Below are positions 57,311-64,000 of a stretch of DNA of 64,000 nucleotides, piece after piece. Origin of the DNA: Alteromonas sp. KUL106 (GTDB lineage: Bacteria; Pseudomonadota; Gammaproteobacteria; Enterobacterales; Alteromonadaceae); assembly GCF_009811415.1 (NCBI RefSeq), contig NZ_BLIG01000018.1:1-64000 (forward strand), in the 5' to 3' direction. A program made the translations under genes and the position numbers. Below the pieces are notes generated by a model, which had not been told where the DNA came from, did no database searches, and saw nothing but the letters and a program-made list of their open reading frames with translations. Positions within the stretch are counted from its first letter, which is position 1, and each line of letters starts with the position of its first letter.

Positions 57311-57337
57311 AAAACGCGGCATATGTGCCGCGTTTTT
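57311..57337 (+). terminator. Intrinsic terminator of asnB
   Basis: AAAACGCGGCA-TATG-TGCCGCGTTTTTT: eleven-base stem and T-run, 30 bases past the stop. Confidence 0.94.
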
Positions 57338-57373
57338 TATTTGTGGCTATTTGTTTTTAACTCTCACTGAGTG

Positions 57374-57420
57374 GGTAGTTATACCAGTCCGCTTAGATAA
57401 CTACCTATGCGGATTGGTAT
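57374..57420. repeat. Nested inverted repeats, possible dispersed element
   Basis: GGTAGTTAT (57374-57382) is inverted as ATAACTACC (57397-57405). Interlocked with it, ATACCAGTCCGC (57381-57392) is inverted with one mismatch as GCGGATTGGTAT (57409-57420). The two alternative stems share bases and are mutually exclusive. The core resembles 16077-16098. Confidence 0.6.
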
Positions 57421-57442
57421 TATCTATGCGCGCTGCTAAAAA

Positions 57443-58333
57443 CTAGTCTTCAATTACGTTTGGTTTGTACCAAAGCGATGAATTAGACAAGGGTGTTTCA
57501 GGTGGAAGTAAAGGGTTTTCTAACGAGAAGACCCTCCTCTCTTCCATATCTATAGACGATAAAACGGGCGCATAGGTTGCATTGAATAACTCATCGAACG
57601 AACCATCATCTATGGCTCTTTTCAGACCTGTTTCAATTAAGTTTGCTAAGGTTTTATTATTGATACTCACAAAGTAATACATGGCCGTTGGATAATACAA
57701 TGCCATCGATGGTTCAAGATAAAGGTTGCTGCCTGCTCCCTCGGCCTCCAACTCAGCGCTAACTTCTATCACTGAACGTGGAAAAATATCCCCCTTCCCC
57801 TGCTTCATAAGGTCATAGGCTTCTCGAAACTCAGGTACCGTGAAAACATTAAAGCCGTTTGCCTGGAGAATTTTAGTATCTGGCCACTCTTCGCCCTGAA
57901 TGGGGACAAGCTTTCGCATGTCGTTAAGCGATAAAACATTTTCAAATTTTGACTTTTTATTTTTGTTTACCACAAAAACCCGAAGCCCGATAAGTCCTTT
58001 CGCAATAGGGATCCTAATAGGAGTGAGTTCCTTTTCTCGTTGACTATCGGTCATACTCCACACGACATTGACTTCTCTATTTTCACGAAGTTGACGCATT
58101 GCCTTCCCGGTCAAGAGTATGCGATCTGACGGCCGAAGTTCATAATTCACCCCGGTTTTATCCAGCGCTAATTTTAACAAGGCAATAGGATATTGCGTAC
58201 GCGCATCAGTATCATCAATGGGGCGAGGATAATTAATCGTCCACAATGCGCCATGCGCTGAAAATGCAGTCAGAAAACCACATAATACAAGAATCCTAAG
58301 GTTTACCTTTTTACATGGACGTAAATTAAGCAT
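57443..58333 (-). CDS. Periplasmic solute-binding-like protein
   Basis: 296-residue exported protein. Signal VNLRILVLCGFLTAFSAHGA, mature part starting LWTINYPRP. The fold resembles type II periplasmic binding proteins (family 3-like): TQYPIALLKLALDKTGVNYELRP, then NVVWSMTDSQREKELTPIRIPI, GLRVFVVNKNKKSKFE and FREAYDLMKQGKGDIFPRSVIEV. There is no transporter gene nearby, so it may be an orphan sensor-type binding protein rather than part of an ABC importer. It lies 37 bases downstream of queE on the same strand, so read-through is possible. Ligand unknown. Confidence 0.78.
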   Translation of the reverse strand: MLNLRPCKKVNLRILVLCGFLTAFSAHGALWTINYPRPIDDTDARTQYPIALLKLALDKTGVNYELRPSDRILLTGKAMRQLRENREVNVVWSMTDSQREKELTPIRIPIAKGLIGLRVFVVNKNKKSKFENVLSLNDMRKLVPIQGEEWPDTKILQANGFNVFTVPEFREAYDLMKQGKGDIFPRSVIEVSAELEAEGAGSNLYLEPSMALYYPTAMYYFVSINNKTLANLIETGLKRAIDDGSFDELFNATYAPVLSSIDMEERRVFSLENPLLPPETPLSNSSLWYKPNVIED

Positions 58334-58370
58334 TGGCGCTGCGCCACGGGTTAGTCGTTAAAGCCAACAT

Positions 58371-59054
58371 TTACTCGATACCGATATACTTATGTGTTTG
58401 TAAAGATAGACGCCAGTTACGCTCAATACAAGTACTAACTGCGAGCTCTGTTGCTCGTTTTTGCTGGCTAATTGGTTGTAAACACACTTGTTTTCCATCG
58501 AGTGATGATACTTTAGAAAGCAACGCATCAAGCTCATCAATGTGTTTTTGCATGGCAATGGGATGTTTAATCTCATTGGCCCTTTCAAGGGCGCTGACCA
58601 ATACATCGTACCCGCCTTTCATATTAATTTTTGGCGATACGGTAACGTAAGTGCGGTCGTCACAAAGTACTTCAAACGTTCCGCTCGTCTCGATTTGCGT
58701 TGTGTATCCCTTGTCATGTAACAATGTAGTGAGGGGGCGCAGATCGTACATACACGGCTCACCACCGGTAATGACCACGTGTTTTGCGACATATCCCTCC
58801 TTAGAAAACTGTGCCAATAACGCCGCTTCATCAGAAATAAAGTATGTTTCAGATTCTTGGCCTTTTTTAATCACAGCCTCTGGCGATACGCTCAATTCAG
58901 CCTTTATCTCCCAAGTGTGCTTTGTATCACACCACGGACAGCCGACAGGGCAACCTTGCAACCTTACAAAAATAGAAGGAATACCGGTATGAGCACCTTC
59001 ACCTTGGATAGTTTCAAACATCTCATTGATGTTAAGAGTGGACATTACAGACAA
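58371..59054 (-). CDS. queE: QueE: 7-carboxy-7-deazaguanine synthase
   Basis: 227-residue radical-SAM enzyme converting 6-carboxytetrahydropterin to 7-carboxy-7-deazaguanine on the way to preQ0/queuosine. MFETIQGEGAHTGIPSIFVRLQGC is the family opening. The cluster-binding cysteines are CPVGCPWCDTKH (Cx3Cx2C), and VVITGGEPCMYD holds the SAM-binding GGE motif. The start is TTG at 59054, with AAGGG seven bases upstream. The ATG three codons later is possible but lies 16 bases from that SD. It is divergent from queC, the next enzyme, across 85 bases. Confidence 0.93.
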   Translation of the reverse strand: MSVMSTLNINEMFETIQGEGAHTGIPSIFVRLQGCPVGCPWCDTKHTWEIKAELSVSPEAVIKKGQESETYFISDEAALLAQFSKEGYVAKHVVITGGEPCMYDLRPLTTLLHDKGYTTQIETSGTFEVLCDDRTYVTVSPKINMKGGYDVLVSALERANEIKHPIAMQKHIDELDALLSKVSSLDGKQVCLQPISQQKRATELAVSTCIERNWRLSLQTHKYIGIE

Positions 59055-59139
59055 TTTGATACCCTTTAACGATTGTGTGTTGGGATTTTACCAAGGATCA
59101 CATAAAATTCGGGCATAATTTCTTAAATCTTCAAAAACT

Positions 59140-59796
59140 ATGTCAGAAAATGTTGTTGTTATCTATTCTGGAGGCATGGACTCCTTCACAGTGTTACACA
59201 AAGCACTAAGAGAGGGCAAAAGAGTTCACGCTTTGAGCTTTGACTATGGTCAACGCCACAAGAAAGAACTCGATTACGCTGCCAAAGTGTGTGAATCACT
59301 AAATGTTCCGCATAAGATTGTTGATATAAGCGCTATTAATACGCTGATTGGTGGTTCCGCATTGACCTCGGATATCGACGTACCAGAAGGTCATTATGAA
59401 GAACCAAGCATGAAGCAGACCGTGGTGCCCAATCGCAATATGATACTGCTCTCACTCGCGGTAGGCTATGCGGTAAGTTTAGACGCTAACGAAGTTTATT
59501 ACGGCGCACATTCTGGCGACCACGCTATTTACCCAGACTGCCGCCCCGAATTTGTTCATAAAATGAATGACGTATGCGGGATCGCGAATTACACCCCCGT
59601 CACCATCATGACCCCCTATATCGACGATAGTAAAACCGCTATTTTGACTGACGGGCTATCCATGGGGCTAGATTATGGACTTACGTGGACGTGTTATAAC
59701 GGAAGGGAAAAAGCGTGTGGAAAATGCGGCGCTTGTGAAGAACGTCTGGAAGCTTTCAAAGAAAACGGCGCGATCGATCCCCTCGAGTATGAATAA
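59140..59796 (+). CDS. queC: QueC: 7-cyano-7-deazaguanine (preQ0) synthase
   Basis: 218-residue ATP-dependent enzyme converting 7-carboxy-7-deazaguanine to preQ0. PP-loop SGGMDS is near residues 10-15. [16 protein letters not shown] follows, [13 protein letters not shown] and the substrate loop [17 protein letters not shown] are present, and the zinc cysteines lie in [21 protein letters not shown]. Length matches the family. Divergent from queE, so both could share one control region (59055-59139). No preQ1 riboswitch was recognised there. Confidence 0.97.
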   Translation: MSENVVVIYSGGMDSFTVLHKALREGKRVHALSFDYGQRHKKELDYAAKVCESLNVPHKIVDISAINTLIGGSALTSDIDVPEGHYEEPSMKQTVVPNRNMILLSLAVGYAVSLDANEVYYGAHSGDHAIYPDCRPEFVHKMNDVCGIANYTPVTIMTPYIDDSKTAILTDGLSMGLDYGLTWTCYNGREKACGKCGACEERLEAFKENGAIDPLEYE

Positions 59797-59814
59797 AACG
59801 TTCTAGATGAAAAG

Positions 59815-59868
59815 CCTCCTACCTTTAACACGCTTACTTTTTGCAAGCGTGCATTGAGTGGGAGGTTA
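59815..59868. terminator. Large two-tier hairpin after queC
   Basis: CCTCCTAC (59815-59822) pairs with GTGGGAGG (59858-59865, one mismatch). Inside, CACGCTT (59829-59835) pairs with AAGCGTG (59845-59851). TTATTGTTGT follows on the plus strand and CTTTTC on the minus. It lies between convergent queC and the LysR gene, so it may serve both. Confidence 0.6.
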
Positions 59869-59896
59869 TTGTTGTACTTAATACCAGATCGTATAT

Positions 59897-60823
59897 TTAT
59901 TTCTGGCTCTCAGAGATGAAATAGCTGAGTTCTTTAATACAATGTCGCAACACTGGATTGAGGCGTGTGTTCTTACCGTTCATTACAAACATTTCGTGGC
60001 TGAAGTTAAACAAACTTCCTTTTGCAATAGGCACAAGTCCCAGTGCAGCGCCTTGTTCTTTAGCCATATAATCAGGCAATAAACCGATGTATTCACCGGT
60101 CATGATGGCAGACATCGCTGCATCAAAAGAATCAGAAAACGTTTGTATCGATAATCTTGTTTCATCTTCAATGTAATTGGCTGAAGATAGGCCTGAAATA
60201 CCGATAGCTGGGTAGTCGCTTATTTTAACTCCCTCTGGTAACTCAGTATCGCGATACTTTGCTAAAGGGTGAGTAGGTGAGCAGTAGAGCCGCCCTTCGG
60301 TCTTGATGCCGATAGGATGAAATGTCACTGATTCCGGCTTAACCATGTCATACGTCGATACCACTAAATGACACTCTCCAGACAGCGCCACATGTTCCAC
60401 TTCGTTGTAAAGGCGAGTTTGGATATTAACATGGATATCATCAAACTTTTTCATGGTACTTTTAACCGCTTTACTTACGGCCAAATGCATCGACAAAGGC
60501 AGACCAGCCATTAACACAAGCGTAATGTGACCTGAGTAGTCATCATGGAGTGACTTAAGATTGAATACAAAGTTATCGAAGGCGTTAAAGATGCGTTTAG
60601 TTTCTTGAAAAACGACCTCCCCTTCCTTTGTCATTTGGAAACCACCGCGACCACGATGACAGAGTACTAAATCAAGACGTTCTTCCAGTTTCTTAATCGC
60701 GGCACTGATATTTGGTCGTTGCATTCGCAACACGGGTTCAGCCGCAGTAAATCCATTGCAGCTCGCCACGGCGTAGAACACACGCAATAGCTTTATATCT
60801 GATTCCTGAAGACGGTTAAGCAT
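59897..60823 (-). CDS. LysR-family transcriptional regulator
   Basis: 308-residue regulator. The N-terminal winged HTH at about 8-65 reads LLRVFYAVASCNGFTAAEPVLRMQRPNISAAIKKLEERL, with QRPNIS at the recognition helix. A linker helix and a periplasmic-binding-like effector domain follow. It is flanked by convergent queC and by uvrB upstream on the same strand, with no obvious divergent target gene, so its regulon cannot be guessed from context. The start at 60823 has AGGTGC upstream. Confidence 0.92.
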   Translation of the reverse strand: MLNRLQESDIKLLRVFYAVASCNGFTAAEPVLRMQRPNISAAIKKLEERLDLVLCHRGRGGFQMTKEGEVVFQETKRIFNAFDNFVFNLKSLHDDYSGHITLVLMAGLPLSMHLAVSKAVKSTMKKFDDIHVNIQTRLYNEVEHVALSGECHLVVSTYDMVKPESVTFHPIGIKTEGRLYCSPTHPLAKYRDTELPEGVKISDYPAIGISGLSSANYIEDETRLSIQTFSDSFDAAMSAIMTGEYIGLLPDYMAKEQGAALGLVPIAKGSLFNFSHEMFVMNGKNTRLNPVLRHCIKELSYFISESQK

Positions 60824-61084
60824 ATTAGCACCTGTTTATAGGTATAGTTTTCGATACTCTACATTGAACTATATGAAACTAATTGTGCTATTACAACGAT
60901 ATTTTTTGGCTTTTCATCTCATATTAAGCGAAAAACCTTTATTTTATTCTACCGGACTGACTCCTTCTTATATTCACGATAACAGGACAGCGTGTAGTTT
61001 GGTTCGCATCATTAAAGTGCTGCTGTGGGTTATTCGTTTTTATACAAAAACCCACCGTCATCTTCTCGGTCAAAAGGGCAAAAA
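60824..61084. other. Intergenic region uvrB / lysR (261 bases)
   Basis: Holds the LysR gene promoter (minus strand) and the uvrB 3' end. A weak hairpin at about 61047-61076 (ACCG...CGGT) with TTTTT on the minus strand may terminate uvrB. A 74-codon open frame on the plus strand has no SD or domain and is not called. Confidence 0.5.
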
Positions 61085-63100
61085 TTAGGAGAGAGTAACG
61101 ACCTGCTTTCTTAACGATTCAATATCATCACGCAGTGACGCGGCTTTTTCAAACTCTAACTCACGAGCATACTCGAACATTTGCTTTTCAAGTTCTGTAA
61201 TCTGGTCCATCAAGTCAGTGGCGCTGGCCGCTTTTTGTTGTTTCTTCTTCTCCTCAACTTTTCTTAGTCTCACTTTACCAGACGCAGGGTGCGCACTTTC
61301 GCCTAAATCCATAATATCGGTAATAGGCTTATTTAACCGCATCGGAGTGATGTTATTTGCCTTGTTGTGGGCTATTTGCTTTTCGCGGCGGCGATCTGTT
61401 TCATCCATCGCTTTTCGCATTGATTTGGTAATACTGTCAGCATAAAGAATCGCTCTACCATTCACGTGGCGCGCGGCTCGACCTATCGTCTGTATCAGAG
61501 AACGCTCAGCGCGTAAAAAGCCCTCTTTATCAGCGTCTAAAATAGCAACCAAAGATACTTCTGGCATATCTAAGCCTTCTCGCAATAGGTTAATCCCTAC
61601 CAAAACGTCGAATTTACCTAGCCGCAAGTCACGAATAATCTCTATACGCTCAACCGTATCTATATCAGAGTGCAGATAACGAACTTTAACGCCGTGTTCA
61701 TTTAAATATTCACTTAAATCTTCGGCCATACGCTTCGTTAGCGTAGTTATTAAGACTCTTTCGTCAACGTCCACACGCTTTTTAATCTCAGAGAGTACGT
61801 CGTCCACCTGCGTAGCAACGGGCCGAACTTCTATAATAGGATCTAATAACCCGGTAGGACGCACAACTTGCTCGACAATCTCGCCTTCTGTTTTCTTCAG
61901 TTCATAATCACCAGGCGTGGCGGAAACATAAATGGTCTGAGGGCAGATTTGTTCAAATTCCTCGAATTTTAGTGGCCGATTATCCAACGCTGAAGGCAGT
62001 CTAAAGCCAAACTCTACAAGTGTTTCTTTTCTAGAACGGTCGCCTCTATACATGGCACCCACCTGCGAAACTGTAACGTGAGACTCATCAATGAACATTA
62101 AACCATCAGCGGGAAAATAATCTAGCAGCGTTGGCGGCGGCTCTCCAGGTGCTCTTCCAGACAGATAGCGAGAATAGTTTTCTATACCAGAGCAGTACCC
62201 TAATTCCATCATCATCTCAATGTCGAATTGTGTACGCTGTGAAATACGCTGCTCTTCTATCAGCTTATTTGCTTCTTGAAGTTGTTTCTTTCTATCGCCC
62301 AATTCGTCTTTAATATGCTCAATGGCATTAAGAATTTTCTCACGAGGCGTAACGTAGTGCGTTTTAGGAAAAACCGTTGCTCTTATTACTGATTTGTCTA
62401 CCGCCCCTGTTAAGGGGTCAAACAAGCTGATTTTGTCTATTTCGTCATCAAATAATTCAACTCTAACGGCTTGTTTTTCAGAATCTGCTGGAAATATATC
62501 GATAACGTCACCGCGCACACGAAAAGTCCCCCGCTCAAATGCGAGATCGTTGCGCTTGTACTGAAGCTCAGCCAATCGACGTAAAATATCACGCTGATCC
62601 ATGGTGTCGCCCTGACGAAGATGCAACAACATTTTCATATAGGATTCAGGATCGCCCAAGCCATATATAGCAGATACACTGGCTACAATGACAACGTCTC
62701 TTCGCTCCATCAGTGCTTTTGTCGCTGACAGCCGCATCTGTTCGATATGATCATTAATCGACGCATCTTTTTCTATAAAAGTATCTGTGCTAGGCACGTA
62801 GGCTTCGGGTTGATAGTAGTCATAATAGGAAACGAAGTATTCTACGGCATTGTTGGGAAAGAACTCTTTCATTTCACCGTATAGCTGAGCGGCTAACGTT
62901 TTGTTGTGCGCTAAAATCAGCGTTGGGCGCTGGACCTTGTTGATAACATTAGCCATCGTGAAGGTCTTACCCGACCCTGTCACGCCCAAAAGTGTTTGGC
63001 CTGCCAACCCACTTTCTAATCCATCAACTAAAGCTTCTATCGCCTTTGGTTGGTCACCTGCTGGCTCATATTTAGAATGAAGCTCGAACCCTCTACTCAT
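61085..63100 (-). CDS. uvrB: UvrB: excinuclease ABC subunit B
   Basis: 671-residue helicase-like damage-verification subunit of nucleotide excision repair. Walker A GVTGSGKT (39-46), beta-hairpin region [19 protein letters not shown]-like DESH in [20 protein letters not shown], motif [18 protein letters not shown] and [15 protein letters not shown], and a C-terminal UVR domain [24 protein letters not shown] that binds UvrC. Length matches E. coli (673). AAAGG lies eight bases before the ATG. No LexA box (CTGT-N8-ACAG) was visible in the 133 bases upstream. Confidence 0.99.
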   Translation of the reverse strand: MSRGFELHSKYEPAGDQPKAIEALVDGLESGLAGQTLLGVTGSGKTFTMANVINKVQRPTLILAHNKTLAAQLYGEMKEFFPNNAVEYFVSYYDYYQPEAYVPSTDTFIEKDASINDHIEQMRLSATKALMERRDVVIVASVSAIYGLGDPESYMKMLLHLRQGDTMDQRDILRRLAELQYKRNDLAFERGTFRVRGDVIDIFPADSEKQAVRVELFDDEIDKISLFDPLTGAVDKSVIRATVFPKTHYVTPREKILNAIEHIKDELGDRKKQLQEANKLIEEQRISQRTQFDIEMMMELGYCSGIENYSRYLSGRAPGEPPPTLLDYFPADGLMFIDESHVTVSQVGAMYRGDRSRKETLVEFGFRLPSALDNRPLKFEEFEQICPQTIYVSATPGDYELKKTEGEIVEQVVRPTGLLDPIIEVRPVATQVDDVLSEIKKRVDVDERVLITTLTKRMAEDLSEYLNEHGVKVRYLHSDIDTVERIEIIRDLRLGKFDVLVGINLLREGLDMPEVSLVAILDADKEGFLRAERSLIQTIGRAARHVNGRAILYADSITKSMRKAMDETDRRREKQIAHNKANNITPMRLNKPITDIMDLGESAHPASGKVRLRKVEEKKKQQKAASATDLMDQITELEKQMFEYARELEFEKAASLRDDIESLRKQVVTLS

Positions 63101-63233
63101 TGATTTAACCTTTTATCTGACGCGTTGATGTCGTCTGCTACCTAATGAAACTGAATATTCTCGCCAATATACTTTTCGTATATGGTTAAGCTTTTCTCTT
63201 GTGATAGTTTTGCGTTTAATCGTGTTCAACGGC

Positions 63234-64000
63234 TTATGATTGTGAAGAAGCACTTGGCGCCTGAGCTTCAAAATCAGCGACAGCGCGTTTAAAAACTAAG
63301 AAAGATACACACGCCATCGCTATGTTTGCTATAACCGTGCCCGCAAACAACCCTTTCAGCTCGAAAAGAAAACTCCCTGCGATACTGATGGGTACGAAGA
63401 AAACGAACAAGCGGATGACACTCAACAGTAACGCTGTCATGGGGCGATGCATCGCATTTAATGACGAATTAGTCAGTATGATTATTCCTTGCATACCGTA
63501 ACCTAATGGCACAATCATTAGGAAAAGCTGTATAAGTACGCTGACTTCCGCTTCATTAGCAAATGCCACGGCAATCCAGCTTGAAAGCCACCACATAAGC
63601 AGAAAAATAGCGAACTGCCAGACAAGAACAAATTTTAACGTCAGTGAATAGGCCTTCTTAACGCGCTCGACTTGCCCCGCACCGACATTTTGACTGATGA
63701 AAGGCGGCAAAGTCATCGACAATGCTAGCACCACAATACTGGCAATTGACTCCATACGATTTCCTACCCCCCACGCTGCCACAGCCTCTGCCCCGTAACC
63801 GGCAACGACTGCCGTCATTACGCCTCCTGCAACAGGAGTCAGCATATTGGCGCCAGCCGCGGGCAGTCCAATTTTCAAAATTTCTCGACTGCTATCACGT
63901 AATTCAGTGAAAGTGAGTAACCGGGGCAACATCAATTTGCGTCGAACAGCCAAAATATAAAGTATCCAAAATGCGCCCACTATCCACGCGATAAAGGTAG
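63234..64000 (-). CDS. MATE-family efflux transporter (5' end outside window)
   Basis: C-terminal 255 residues of a multidrug and toxin extrusion protein. The frame is open through base 64000, so the start is outside the window; the family is usually 440-480 aa. Six hydrophobic segments follow a cytosolic loop ELRDSSREILKIGLPAAGANMLTPV, which begins the second MATE repeat. NRMESIASIVVLALSMTLPPFISQNVGAGQVERVKKA is the typical repeat signature. It probably exports organic cations in exchange for Na+ or H+. Same strand as uvrB, but 133 bases apart. Confidence 0.9.
   Translation of the reverse strand, partial: TFIAWIVGAFWILYILAVRRKLMLPRLLTFTELRDSSREILKIGLPAAGANMLTPVAGGVMTAVVAGYGAEAVAAWGVGNRMESIASIVVLALSMTLPPFISQNVGAGQVERVKKAYSLTLKFVLVWQFAIFLLMWWLSSWIAVAFANEAEVSVLIQLFLMIVPLGYGMQGIIILTNSSLNAMHRPMTALLLSVIRLFVFFVPISIAGSFLFELKGLFAGTVIANIAMACVSFLVFKRAVADFEAQAPSASSQS

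Noticed and set aside
60864..61088. 74-codon plus-strand ORF upstream of the LysR gene
   Set aside because: No SD, no domain, overlaps the uvrB end and probable terminator.
63101..63233. SOS (LexA) box before uvrB
   Set aside because: No CTGT-N8-ACAG; the only dyad is ATATAC-TTTTC-GTATAT, which does not fit.
1..64000. CRISPR arrays, tRNA/rRNA genes, prophage or intact IS elements
   Set aside because: No spaced repeats, cloverleaf or CCA-ended candidates, integrase or intact transposase frames were seen on either strand.

Overview
The window looks like chromosomal DNA of a marine gammaproteobacterium of the Alteromonas type. This is inferred from gene content and synteny: ffh-ypjD-corB order, a MoxR/Bat operon, fadIJ, an ECF sigma/DUF3379 pair, a putP-like Na+ symporter, many M16/M28/DUF885 peptidases and large c-di-GMP enzymes. 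No tRNA, rRNA, CRISPR array, prophage or intact insertion sequence was seen. Genes are densely packed, and most transcription units end in recognisable hairpin terminators.

Layout: 1-4.6 kb holds the 3' part of an RND efflux pump (cut by the left edge), an esterase-like lipoprotein and a small TerB-like protein. 4.97-10.54 kb (minus strand) is a tightly overlapping three-gene operon encoding a 1240-aa SMC/MukB-like ATPase with a very long coiled coil, a 211-aa winged-helix KITE-like protein and a 405-aa kleisin-like protein. It resembles MukBEF/MksBEF/Wadjet in architecture, but the SMC gene comes first and there is no JetD-type nuclease. This is the best candidate for an under-described system here. 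10.9-13.4 kb holds a small repeat-containing ORF and a collagen-like, duplicated-propeller lipoprotein. 13.5-17.6 kb is ffh, divergent from ypjD-corB. 17.6-26.1 kb has a small cytosolic protein, sixA, an M16 peptidase and a 1518-aa propeller-PAS-GGDEF-EAL sensor. 26.3-26.9 kb has a small secreted peptide behind a sigma54-like promoter and a small membrane protein.

27-30.5 kb is fadIJ (anaerobic-type beta-oxidation) behind a FadR-like operator. 31-38.5 kb is a six-gene MoxR-DUF58-DUF4381-BatA-BatB-BatD operon for envelope stress or complex assembly. 38.7-45.7 kb holds a DUF885 metallopeptidase, an ECF sigma factor with its membrane-anchored partner, a diguanylate cyclase and a PutP-family symporter.

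46-51.5 kb is a sulfate assimilation operon ordered cysD-cysC-cysQ-cysN-SLC13 permease: uptake, ATP sulfurylase, APS kinase and PAP(S) phosphatase. 51.7-57.3 kb encodes a Yip1 membrane protein, a DUF3025 protein, an M28 aminopeptidase lipoprotein and AsnB. 57.4-60.8 kb holds a periplasmic binding-like protein, divergent queE and queC (7-deazaguanine/queuosine precursors) and a LysR regulator. 61-64 kb holds uvrB and the C-terminal half of a MATE transporter cut by the right edge.

Start codons were chosen from Shine-Dalgarno spacing and family knowledge. Residue positions are hand counts. No homology search was possible, so family names rest on recognised motifs.
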